Shown here: positions 1-7,231 of the stretch, in pieces
Layout: each line of letters starts with the position of its first letter
Position numbering within the stretch: position 1 is the first letter of the stretch
Origin: DATMBL01 sp050735975
GTDB lineage: Bacteria; Desulfobacterota; Binatia; UBA9968
Assembly (NCBI GenBank): GCA_050735975.1
Contig: JBOHVS010000277.1
Span: forward strand, 1-12,592
Length of the DNA stretch: 12,592 nt
Direction of reading: 5' to 3'
Translations under genes and position numbers: made by a program
Notes under the pieces: generated by a model
The model's database searches: none
Told to the model about the DNA's origin: nothing
The model's input: only the letters and a program-made list of their open reading frames with translations

Positions 1-2
1 TG

Positions 3-218
3 TTGCCGACAATGAATGGGTTCGAAGCGATAGCTAAAATAAGGAGCAGTCCAAAAACACGATTCATCCCCATTCTTGCTGCAACGGCAAAGGCCATGCC
101 TGGAGACCGCGAGCTATGCTTGAAAGCAGGTTGCGATGGTTATCTTGCAAAACCTTTCAGCCATGTAGAGCTAGGTCAAGCTATCGAGGAACTCTTAAAG
201 AAACATTATCGGGAGTGA
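3..218 (+). CDS. Response regulator receiver domain, C-terminal part (5' truncated by window)
   Basis: Phosphoacceptor (REC) domain of a two-component system; only the last 71 residues are in the window and the reading frame runs in from the left edge, so the ttg at position 3 is an internal Leu codon. Visible landmarks are the loop after the phosphorylated Asp (MPTMNGFEAI), the switch Thr in the AATAKAM segment at the end of beta-4, and the invariant Lys in the LAKPF motif after beta-5, followed by helix alpha-5. The phospho-accepting Asp lies upstream of the window. The protein ends directly after alpha-5 at HYRE and a tga stop, so the REC domain is C-terminal. It is either a stand-alone CheY/DivK-like regulator or the tail of a hybrid histidine kinase; I cannot tell which. 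About 100 bp follow before the next (convergent) gene, with nothing recognisable in them. Confidence 0.9.
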   Translation: MPTMNGFEAIAKIRSSPKTRFIPILAATAKAMPGDRELCLKAGCDGYLAKPFSHVELGQAIEELLKKHYRE

Positions 219-326
219 GGCTGGCAAGGATACTCGAAAACCTTTTGGAAGTCCTCATCCGTAGCTTTTCTTCTCGATAAAGATTCGCGGCGTAGCACTT
301 GGTAAGTTCTTGATGGATGATCGCCC

Positions 327-704
327 CTACCAGGAAACATCCGGTCCTGATGCGTCGAATTCCACCACTGCCGGGCAGATCACTTCGTTATTTCTAATTC
401 GGGTCCCCGCCCGAGAGGGAATCCGATGCCGGCGTATGATATTCCAGTAATAGTTCTCCGCAGCGTACCGATAAATTTCGTAGTTGAACGGTCCTGTGTA
501 TGCCGCGCCCTGCGGGGAACTCACCTCTATATGCCCCGCATGAGAAGGCTCTCCAGTTTGCTTTACTTCGGCATAAAGACCGTCATAGCGCTGGCCGCGT
601 ATCTCCAACGAAAAATAGAGCCGCGAGACCATGTGCTGGTCATTATTTCCCTGCTCTTGGCCGGCTTCCGAGCACTTGTGAAACATCACTCTAATTTTTG
701 ACAT
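327..704 (-). CDS. Conserved-looking hypothetical protein, 125 aa
   Basis: I do not recognise this family. The gene starts at an ATG with an AGGAG Shine-Dalgarno on the - strand and a 5-nt spacer, which makes it very likely to be real, unlike the overlapping + strand frames. The product is soluble-looking, with no signal peptide or membrane segment. It has an alternating hydrophobic/polar N-terminal half suggestive of beta strands (segments such as HMVSRLYFSLEI and RYDGLYAEV), an aromatic-rich stretch (FNYEIYRYAAENYYW) that probably forms a helix, then a basic RRHRIPSRAGTRIRNN segment and a C-terminal strand ending VVEFDASGPD. Two Cys are present but no metal motif. It lies downstream of lplA on the same strand, 121 bp away, so it may be cotranscribed, but the gap is long enough for its own promoter. 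No function can be assigned. Confidence 0.75.
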   Translation of the reverse strand: MSKIRVMFHKCSEAGQEQGNNDQHMVSRLYFSLEIRGQRYDGLYAEVKQTGEPSHAGHIEVSSPQGAAYTGPFNYEIYRYAAENYYWNIIRRHRIPSRAGTRIRNNEVICPAVVEFDASGPDVSW

Positions 705-709
705 ATCCG

Positions 710-714
710 CTCCT
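710..714 (-). promoter_or_regulatory. Shine-Dalgarno AGGAG of the 125-aa hypothetical gene
   Basis: On the - strand the bases before the ATG read TTAGGAGCGGAT: a five-base match to the anti-Shine-Dalgarno core at 5 nt from the start codon. It is one of the best ribosome binding sites in the window and is the main reason for calling this gene. Confidence 0.8.
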
Positions 715-825
715 AAACGCGCCGCTTCGTTTTTCTGTGCTCGGCCAACCTATAGGCCGGTTTTGGGTCTGATTTCAAGCGGCGAGTGGCGATCCTCAAT
801 AACTTGGCAAAGCGCCGGCTCCGAG

Positions 826-1545
826 TCAAAATTTCAAATTCCATTCGCCACGGGAGTAACGCTCCCCTAACAGCTCGACGATTCTTTCGTGGGGAACATC
901 GCCAAACTCCTCTTGGGCGCTCCAAACGGCGCGAAGGGCGCGTTTAACGGACTCAGAAGCGACGCGTAGATTCATGAGAAAATCCGCATGAGACCGACTC
1001 CGGCGGTAGGCCGGCTCTTTCGAAGGCATCGGCAGTACCTGCTCCATCACGGACACATCCATTTTCAGCAGAACCGTCCCGTGCACAAGCGTGAAATGTC
1101 GTTTTCTGTGCTGAGCGTTGCCGGAAATCTTTCGGCCCGAAATCGCGAGATCATTTCCGCCCCGAATTTCAACTTCCATTCCTAACAACTCCGAAAGGCA
1201 GCTCTGATGGCGCTTCAGGACGAATTCGTAGGATTCCGGGATGTTTCCAAGCAGCGTGCTGCTAGCAACAAGCGTGTAGTTCAGGCACCCAGGCCCTTGC
1301 AAAACCGTTCCGCCTCCGCTGAAGCGTCTGAACAGAGGAATGCCGAGTCTTTTGCAGGCCGGGAGATCCACCTCGGTGGCAACTCTGTTGGAGTAGCCGA
1401 GAACCACGAAACGATTTTCCGGCTCCCAGATTCGCAACAGGCCATCGGCCTGGCGGTTCTCGCAGTAATCGAGCAGCGCTTCGTCGCAGGCCAGATTTTC
1501 AGCGGCGCCCGGGAAAGTTAGTTCAAGATATTTAATGAGTTTCAG
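826..1545 (-). CDS. lplA: Lipoate-protein ligase A family protein, probable CTG (or ATT) start
   Basis: Activates lipoate (or octanoate) with ATP and attaches it to the lipoyl-domain lysine of E2 or GcvH proteins in the cytoplasm. Family signatures are RRFSGGGTVLQGPGCLNY (substrate-binding RR..GGG loop) and SGRKISGNAQ with the adenylate/lipoyl-binding Lys, plus HGTVLL after it. The nearest usual start (TTG at 1435-1437) would cut off a family-typical N-terminus: in frame upstream lies LKLIKYLELTFPG followed by AENLACDEALLDY, which matches the usual N-terminal AEENLALDEALL-like segment. No ATG, GTG or TTG precedes it before the stop at 1573-1575. The best candidates are CTG at 1543-1545 (GGAG ten bases upstream) or ATT at 1534-1536. 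From the CTG the product is 239 aa, a normal length for the compact form without the C-terminal accessory domain. It is divergent from aceE, whose E2 partner is the likely substrate. Octanoyltransferase LipM-type activity is an alternative. Confidence 0.85.
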   Translation of the reverse strand: MKLIKYLELTFPGAAENLACDEALLDYCENRQADGLLRIWEPENRFVVLGYSNRVATEVDLPACKRLGIPLFRRFSGGGTVLQGPGCLNYTLVASSTLLGNIPESYEFVLKRHQSCLSELLGMEVEIRGGNDLAISGRKISGNAQHRKRHFTLVHGTVLLKMDVSVMEQVLPMPSKEPAYRRSRSHADFLMNLRVASESVKRALRAVWSAQEEFGDVPHERIVELLGERYSRGEWNLKF

Positions 1546-1550
1546 TTGAT

Positions 1551-1579
1551 TTTGGCTCCGTTTTGTTGTCTGCTAATTT
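1551..1579 (+). promoter_or_regulatory. Possible sigma70-type promoter for the pyruvate dehydrogenase operon
   Basis: TTTGGC (1551-1556), a 17-bp spacer, then TAATTT (1574-1579) preceded by TG one base upstream (TGC), i.e. an extended -10. Transcription would start near 1586, just after the first in-frame ATG of aceE, which would favour the ATG at 1598 as the real start. The -35 match is poor, so this is only a candidate. The whole lplA-aceE divergent gap is 37-52 bp, so any promoter for either gene must overlap the other gene's 5' end. Confidence 0.25.
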
Positions 1580-1597
1580 ATTATGGAGCGATCCAAG

Positions 1598-4318
1598 ATG
1601 GAATCGGATAAACAGGAAGCGGCCAACGGCTCCACCGTAGAAATCGGCCGCGATAACGGCAAAGCATTGAAGAGCAACCGGCAAAAATGGCTCGCTTCAC
1701 TGGAGACCATTCTCGGGCACGTCCTTAAGAACGAAGAATCTGAACAAGCGACTCTGCTCCTCGAAGAGCTGACGGAGCGGCTGCGTGAATCGGGATTGAA
1801 GATTCCAAGCATCGTCAATACCCCTTATGTAAACACCATACCGCCGGAAAAAGAACCGTCGTATCCCGGCAACCGCGAAATCGAGCGCCGCATCAAAAGC
1901 TTCGTTCGATGGAATGCCATGGCTATGGTGGTCAAAGCAAATCGGCTGCATCCCGACATAGGCGGCCATATTTCCACATACGCTTCGGCGGCTACGCTCT
2001 ATGAGGTAGGGCTGAACCACTTCTTTCGCGGCGGAGACGGCGACCGTCACGCCGACATGGTTTATTTTCAAGGCCATGCCTCGCCTGGCGCCTATTCACG
2101 CGCCTACGTGGAGTGGCGCATCAATGCCCCGAAACTCCATCATTTTCGGCAAGAGCTATCTCCGGTGGGCGGGCTTCCTTCCTATCCGCACCCCTACCTG
2201 CTCCCCGATTTCTGGCAGTTTCCCTCCGTGTCGATGGGCCTGGCGCCGATTATGTCGATCTATCAAGCTCGTTTTAACCGGTACCTGAAGAGCCGGGGGC
2301 TCCTAACGGCCGAAGAGCCCAGGGTTTGGTGTTTCCCGGGTGATGGAGAAATGGACGAGCCCGAGTCCTCCGGCGCACTCACTTTAGCCGCTCGTGAGAA
2401 CCTGGATAACCTGGTTTGGGTCGTTAACTGTAACCTGCAACGGTTGGACGGGCCGGTGCGCGGCAACGGCAAAATCATTCAGGAGTTGGAGTCTCTTTTC
2501 CGCGGCGCCGGCTGGAACGTCATCAAGGTCATCTGGGGCTCCGATTGGGATCCATTGTTAGAGGCCGACGATAAAGGACTCTTGCTCAAGCGAATGGAAG
2601 AGGCGGTTGACGGCGACTATCAGAAATATTCCGTGGAGCCGGGCAGCTACACGCGCAAACATTTTTTCGGCAAGTATCCCGAACTCGCGGGGCTGGTGAA
2701 TCATCTCACCGATGACCAGATCCGCAAATTGCTGCGCGGCGGTCACGACCCGATGAAAGTCTACACCGCTTACAGAGCTGCCGTCGAACACAAAGGATCG
2801 CCCACCGTGATCCTGGCGAAAACCGTGAAAGGTTACGGGCTGGGCGAAGCCGGTGAGGGGCGCAATGTCACGCACCAGCAGAAAAAGCTCAATGAGCGCG
2901 AGCTCCGTGAGTTTCGCACGCGCTTTGACATACCGCTTCCGGATGAAGAAGTAGTAGAGACCCCATTCTATCGCCCTCCGCTCGATAGCCCGGAGACGCA
3001 ATACGTGCTCGCGCGCAGAAAAGACCTCGGCGGCTTCATTCCTCAACGGAAGGTCAGGGCGCCCGGGTTGACCCTTCCCGATGCCGCTGATTACGCCGAG
3101 TTGCTAAAAGGCTCCGGCGAGCACGCCATGTCGACGACCATGGCGATGGTGAGGCTCTTGACCAAGCTCTTGCGCCACGAACACATAGGCAAACGAATCG
3201 TTCCGATCATACCCGACGAAGCGAGAACATTCGGAATGGATTCTCTGTTCCGCCAGATCGGCATCTATTCTCCGAAGGGTCAACTGTACGAGCCGGTCGA
3301 TCGCGAAACCCTGCTCTACTACAACGAAGCCAAGGACGGGCAGATTCTCGAAGAAGGAATCACCGAAGCGGGCTCGATGTCATCGTTTATCGCCGCCGGC
3401 ACCGCATACGCTAACTTGGGAATCAACATGATTCCGTTCTACTTCTATTACTCCATGTTCGGCTTCCAACGGATCGGCGACCTCATGTGGGCCGCGGGCG
3501 ATATCAAAGCCAAGGGCTTCTTGCTCGGAGCAACCGCGGGAAGAACCACTTTGAACGGCGAAGGGCTCCAACACCAGGACGGCCACAGCCACATCTTGGT
3601 TAGCGCCATTCCTACCTTGCTCGCGTACGACGCCGGTTTCGCCTACGAAGTGGCGGTTATTATTCGCGACGGGCTCAGGCGATTATACGCCGAAGGCGAA
3701 GAGTATTTTTACTACCTCACCCTTTACAACGAGAGCTACGCCATGCCTGAAATGCCGCACGACGCGGAGGAGGGAATCCTCAAGGGCCTTTATAGACTCA
3801 AAGCGGCGAAAAAAGGCAAACGCCGCAAGGCGCACATCTTCGGCAGCGGTCCCCTGATACGGGAAGGGTTGCGGGCGCAGCAGATTCTGGCCGAACAGTT
3901 CGACGTTTCCGCCGACGTCTGGAGCGCCACCAGCTACAAACTGCTTCGCGGCGATATTCTCGCAACCAAACGCTGGAACATGCTCCACCCGACCGCTCCG
4001 CAGAGAAAATCTTATCTGGAAAAGCTCCTCGAGAAAGAAGAGGGAGCGTTTGTCGCCGTCTCCGACTATATGAAGATGGTCCCCGACCAGATCGCGCCCT
4101 GGGTGCCGGGCGGGCTCACGACTCTCGGGACCGATGGTTTCGGTCGGAGCGACACGCGACCGAATTTGCGGCGCTTCTTCGAAGTGGATGCAGAATTCAC
4201 CACGATCGCAACCTTGTACGCGCTTTCACAGCGAGGCGACCTGCCCGCGCGGACCGTTGAATCAGCGCTCAAGAAGCTCAACGTCGATCCGGAAAAATCA
4301 CATCCCTTTATACTCTAG
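1598..4318 (+). CDS. aceE: Pyruvate dehydrogenase E1 component, homodimeric AceE type
   Basis: Thiamine-diphosphate-dependent decarboxylation of pyruvate and reductive acetylation of the E2 lipoyl arm; cytoplasmic core of the pyruvate dehydrogenase complex. Similar to E. coli AceE (887 aa) over its whole length. Numbering from the ATG at 1598 (906 aa): the ThDP/Mg motif runs from GDGEMDEPES at about 248 to NCN at about 277, followed by LQRLDGPVRGNGKI; the active-loop His is near 426 in THQQKKLNE; the cofactor-activating Glu is near 586 in LEEGITEAG; YSMFGFQRIGD and GRTTLNGEGLQHQDGHSH follow, and the C-terminal domain contains WNMLHP and GTDGFGRSD. An in-frame ATG also lies at 1583 (911 aa), but it has no Shine-Dalgarno, whereas GGAG sits 9 bases before 1598, so I chose the later start. 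First gene of aceE-aceF-lpdA. Confidence 0.97.
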   Translation: MESDKQEAANGSTVEIGRDNGKALKSNRQKWLASLETILGHVLKNEESEQATLLLEELTERLRESGLKIPSIVNTPYVNTIPPEKEPSYPGNREIERRIKSFVRWNAMAMVVKANRLHPDIGGHISTYASAATLYEVGLNHFFRGGDGDRHADMVYFQGHASPGAYSRAYVEWRINAPKLHHFRQELSPVGGLPSYPHPYLLPDFWQFPSVSMGLAPIMSIYQARFNRYLKSRGLLTAEEPRVWCFPGDGEMDEPESSGALTLAARENLDNLVWVVNCNLQRLDGPVRGNGKIIQELESLFRGAGWNVIKVIWGSDWDPLLEADDKGLLLKRMEEAVDGDYQKYSVEPGSYTRKHFFGKYPELAGLVNHLTDDQIRKLLRGGHDPMKVYTAYRAAVEHKGSPTVILAKTVKGYGLGEAGEGRNVTHQQKKLNERELREFRTRFDIPLPDEEVVETPFYRPPLDSPETQYVLARRKDLGGFIPQRKVRAPGLTLPDAADYAELLKGSGEHAMSTTMAMVRLLTKLLRHEHIGKRIVPIIPDEARTFGMDSLFRQIGIYSPKGQLYEPVDRETLLYYNEAKDGQILEEGITEAGSMSSFIAAGTAYANLGINMIPFYFYYSMFGFQRIGDLMWAAGDIKAKGFLLGATAGRTTLNGEGLQHQDGHSHILVSAIPTLLAYDAGFAYEVAVIIRDGLRRLYAEGEEYFYYLTLYNESYAMPEMPHDAEEGILKGLYRLKAAKKGKRRKAHIFGSGPLIREGLRAQQILAEQFDVSADVWSATSYKLLRGDILATKRWNMLHPTAPQRKSYLEKLLEKEEGAFVAVSDYMKMVPDQIAPWVPGGLTTLGTDGFGRSDTRPNLRRFFEVDAEFTTIATLYALSQRGDLPARTVESALKKLNVDPEKSHPFIL

Positions 4319-4345
4319 GCAATTCGACGGAAACCCTTCGGCGAA

Positions 4346-5668
4346 ATGGACGTAAAGCTTCCACAGCTGGCGGAAGGTGTAGAATCCGGAACCGTCGTAA
4401 GCATTCTGGTCTCCGAAGGCGCGGAGATCAAGAAGGATCAGCCGATCATGGAGCTGGAGACCCAGAAAGCCGTGGGCTCGATCCCTTCGCCCGAATCCGG
4501 CGTCGTCACCAAGATCCACGTCAAAGAAGGCATGGAAGTCGCAGTCGGACAGCTGCTCATTACGGTATCGACCGGCGCCGCCGCGCAGGCCACCGGCGGC
4601 GAGAAAGACGATGGTTTGCGCACGGCCGAAACTCAGCGCCCATCCGCGGCCGCCTCAACCCGGCGGGACCGTCCGGCGGCTCAGACAACTGAAGCGATCA
4701 GCACGGACTATCGTTATGAGTCGAAAAGCGGAACACCGCCGCCTGCGGCGCCGTCAATTAGGAAAATCGCTCGAGAGCTGGATATCGATCTCACGCGAGT
4801 CAAAGGGAGCGAGGCCGGCGGCAGAATCGTGCTGGCGGATTTGCGGGCCTATATTCGCCGCTTGCAGGATCTGGCCATGCAACAACGGCCGTCGCAACCG
4901 ACGGCGCAGGCTGCAACGCCCGGCGCGGCGCCCCAACGCGAACCGGTCGATTTTTCCAAATGGGGACCGATCCGCAGAGAAAAGATGTCGCCGCTCCGGA
5001 GAACCGTCACCCAACGGATGGTCGAGTCCTGGAACGCCATTCCCAAGATCAATCAGTTCGATCAAGCCGACATCACCGGCTTGCTGGCGCTGCGCAAAAA
5101 GCACGCCGCTACTTACACCAAGAACGGCTCGCATCTCACTGTCACCTCGTTTATCCTCAAGGTTCTCGCTGGCGCGCTCCGGAAACACCCGCGCGCAAAT
5201 GCAAGCCTCGACGAAGCCACCCATGAGATCATCTATAAGGACTACTGCCATATCGGTGTGGCGGTCGATACAGAGGCCGGCCTGATCGTGCCGGTTTTGC
5301 GTGACGTGAACAAAAAAAATCTTCTCGAGTTGTCTAAGGAGCTGCACGACCTGACGGAGAGGACGCGGGCGCGCAAAGTGGCCGTCGACGAACTCCAGGG
5401 AGGTAGTTTCACTATCTCGAACCAGGGCAGCATCGGCGGCAGCCACTTCACGCCGATCATCTATGCGCCGCAGGTCGCTATATTGGGAGTCGGCCGGGGA
5501 GAAGCGAAACCTGTAGTAGTTGATGGCAAAGTGGCGATCCGGACCATTCTGCCCCTGTGCCTCGCCTACGATCATCGGGTTCTGGACGGGGCCGACGCGG
5601 TGCGGTTTCTGACGGATGTTATCGCCGGGCTGGAAGCGTTTTCTGAAACCGACGTAAAGTTGAAATAG
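4346..5668 (+). CDS. aceF: Pyruvate dehydrogenase E2, dihydrolipoamide acetyltransferase
   Basis: Transfers acetyl from the lipoyl arm to CoA and forms the structural core of the complex. Domains in order: one lipoyl domain (about 1-76) with lipoyl-accepting K41 in ELETQKA; an Ala/Pro/Thr-rich linker; a peripheral-subunit-binding domain (about 134-172, APSIRKIARELDIDL...GRIVLADL); a second Ala/Pro linker; and the catalytic acyltransferase domain (about 200-440) with the active-site motif DHRVLDG (H410, D414). The residue before the lipoyl lysine is Gln instead of the common Asp/Glu, while the Glu three residues upstream and Gly 16 residues upstream (G25) that help recognition are kept. With 440 aa and a single lipoyl domain it is shorter than the three-lipoyl E. 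coli protein. It starts 27 bp after aceE with only a weak ribosome binding site. The AceE-type E1 next to it makes a pyruvate rather than a branched-chain or 2-oxoglutarate enzyme most likely. Confidence 0.96.
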   Translation: MDVKLPQLAEGVESGTVVSILVSEGAEIKKDQPIMELETQKAVGSIPSPESGVVTKIHVKEGMEVAVGQLLITVSTGAAAQATGGEKDDGLRTAETQRPSAAASTRRDRPAAQTTEAISTDYRYESKSGTPPPAAPSIRKIARELDIDLTRVKGSEAGGRIVLADLRAYIRRLQDLAMQQRPSQPTAQAATPGAAPQREPVDFSKWGPIRREKMSPLRRTVTQRMVESWNAIPKINQFDQADITGLLALRKKHAATYTKNGSHLTVTSFILKVLAGALRKHPRANASLDEATHEIIYKDYCHIGVAVDTEAGLIVPVLRDVNKKNLLELSKELHDLTERTRARKVAVDELQGGSFTISNQGSIGGSHFTPIIYAPQVAILGVGRGEAKPVVVDGKVAIRTILPLCLAYDHRVLDGADAVRFLTDVIAGLEAFSETDVKLK

Positions 5669-5674
5669 ATAAGA

Positions 5675-7114
5675 ATGGAACCGATAAAAACCGAACTCGT
5701 GGTTTTGGGCGCCGGCCCCGGCGGTTATACCGCGGCCTTTTACGCCGCCGATAGAGGCAAAAAAGTCACTCTGGTTGAACAGAACCCGCGCCTTGGCGGG
5801 GTTTGCCTGAACGTCGGCTGCATCCCGTCAAAAGCCTTGCTTCATGCAACCCAGCTCATCCGGGAAGCAAAAGAATCCGCTACCCGCGGCATCGAATTCG
5901 GCGGGCCAACGATCGACCTGGATAAACTCCGGTCCTGGAAGGAGGACATTCTTGAGAAGCTTGGCCAGGGGATCAAAGGATTGGCGCAAAAAAGGGGCGT
6001 TACCCTGATTCAGGGGCGTGGACATTTTGAGGACTCTCAGACATTGCGGGTCGAAACCACCGAAGGACAAAAGTTTATCAGCTATGATCAAGCCATCATC
6101 GCCGTGGGTTCTAAACCTGCTATGCCGTCGGCGTTCGACCTCGGCAACAAACGAATCATGACCTCGACGGAGGCGCTTGAGATCCAAGACGTTCCGAATG
6201 ATCTGCTTATCGTCGGCGGCGGTTATATCGGCATGGAGCTGGGTACGGTTTATGCGGCACTGGGCAGCAATGTGGTCGTCCTGGAAGCCCTTCCCTCCAT
6301 TCTAATGGGTGTCGATGCCGATTTGGTTCGGCCCGTGTTGCGGGTCGCTCAAAAGGCTTTTAAGGAAATCCGCGTCAACACCAAAGTCCTGAAGATGGCC
6401 ACGGCGGGCAAACAGATCAAGGTGACCATGGAGCTCAACAACGAGCAGCGCGAAGAGCTCTACGACCGCGTCCTCGTGAGCGTCGGCCGCAGTCCCAATT
6501 ACGGCGACCTCGGACTCCAGAACACCAAGGTCGAAAAAGACGACAAGGGATTTATCAAATGTAACCCGCAACAACAGACCGACGATCCAAATATCTACGC
6601 CATCGGCGACGTGAACGGGGGCGCGCTGTTGGCTCATCGGGCTTCGAAAGAAGCTCGCATCGTCGTGGAAGCGATTTTGGGTGAAGCCAGCGCGTTCGAC
6701 AACTTCGTAATTCCCGCGGTGGTCTACACGGATCCGGAAGTCGCCTGGTGCGGGCTCACTGAAACTGACGCCAAAGCACGGGAAATTGACGTCAAAGTCG
6801 CCAAGATTTTGTGGGGCGCTTCGGGCCGGGCTCTGACCCTCGACCGCCTCGACGGCTTGACCAAGTTGATCATCGAACCCGAAACCGAACGGATACTGGG
6901 CGTCGGCATCGTCGGCGTCGGCGCCGGCGATCTGATCAGCGAAGGAGTGCTCGCGGTCGAAATGGGAGCGACGGCACGAGACCTGGCCGAGACGGTTCAC
7001 CCGCATCCGACGCTTTCGGAAACTCTCATGGAAGCCGCCGAAGCCTTCTACGGCACCGCAACTCACACGCTGTCGACGCGACGAGACAGCGCTCGCGGCA
7101 GTACTGAGTCATGA
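5675..7114 (+). CDS. lpdA: Dihydrolipoamide dehydrogenase (E3)
   Basis: FAD-dependent disulfide oxidoreductase that reoxidises dihydrolipoamide on E2 and passes electrons to NAD+. 479 aa, the usual length. FAD-binding GAGPGG at 12-17; redox-active disulfide C44/C49 in GVCLNVGCIPSK; NAD-binding GGGYIGMELG at 181-190; second FAD segment IYAIGDVNGGALLAHRA; and the dimerisation-domain motif HPHPTLSE with catalytic H444 and E449. The active site is therefore complete. The start is 6 bp after the aceF stop, so translation is probably coupled; there is no strong Shine-Dalgarno. Last gene of the operon. The final codons overlap an inverted heptad repeat (7100-7183). Confidence 0.97.
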   Translation: MEPIKTELVVLGAGPGGYTAAFYAADRGKKVTLVEQNPRLGGVCLNVGCIPSKALLHATQLIREAKESATRGIEFGGPTIDLDKLRSWKEDILEKLGQGIKGLAQKRGVTLIQGRGHFEDSQTLRVETTEGQKFISYDQAIIAVGSKPAMPSAFDLGNKRIMTSTEALEIQDVPNDLLIVGGGYIGMELGTVYAALGSNVVVLEALPSILMGVDADLVRPVLRVAQKAFKEIRVNTKVLKMATAGKQIKVTMELNNEQREELYDRVLVSVGRSPNYGDLGLQNTKVEKDDKGFIKCNPQQQTDDPNIYAIGDVNGGALLAHRASKEARIVVEAILGEASAFDNFVIPAVVYTDPEVAWCGLTETDAKAREIDVKVAKILWGASGRALTLDRLDGLTKLIIEPETERILGVGIVGVGAGDLISEGVLAVEMGATARDLAETVHPHPTLSETLMEAAEAFYGTATHTLSTRRDSARGSTES

Positions 7115-7183
7115 GTGTGCCTTAGCATTGAGCGTTGAGAGGAAAGCGTTGAGATCCGATCTCAAAGCTCAGTACTCAAAGCT
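7100..7183. repeat. Degenerate heptad array with inverted halves after lpdA
   Basis: Units related to AGCNTTGAG recur on a 7-bp lattice: AGTACTGAG at 7100, AGTCATGAG at 7107, AGCATTGAG at 7124, AGCGTTGAG at 7131 and 7145. The reverse-complement forms follow: CTCAAAGCT at 7161, CTCAGTACT at 7168, CTCAAAGCT at 7175. The halves can pair: 7100-7115 with 7161-7176 matches at 13 of 16 positions, including a perfect AGTACTGAG/CTCAGTACT. A second dyad, TTGAGATC-C-GATCTCAA, is centred at 7157. The array starts inside lpdA and includes its stop codon. It might act as a transcript end structure, but no T-tract follows, so a classical terminator is not supported. Confidence 0.6.
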
Positions 7184-7231
7184 GTAAAGCACCTCTTGTG
7201 TCCTTATGACGGTGAATAATCCGACATCGTA

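Noticed and set aside
426..701. Plus-strand open frame opposite the 125-aa hypothetical gene
   Set aside because: No ribosome binding site and an unlikely composition; the minus-strand frame has a strong Shine-Dalgarno and more protein-like sequence.
742..764. Possible terminator: CGGCC/GGCCG stem followed by GTTTT on the + strand
   Set aside because: Only a 5-bp stem and a short T-run, and there is no + strand gene upstream for it to end; on the - strand, where lplA and the small gene lie, no T-tract follows.
826..1437. Lipoate ligase starting at TTG 1435-1437
   Set aside because: This cuts off the conserved ENLACDEALL segment, which is encoded in frame just upstream.
4754..5575. 273-aa minus-strand open frame inside aceF
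   Set aside because: It is antisense to a clear E2 gene with full domain structure; the translated sequence has no family character.
6302..7066. 254-aa minus-strand open frame inside lpdA
   Set aside because: It is the complement of the well-conserved E3 gene; open only because of codon bias.
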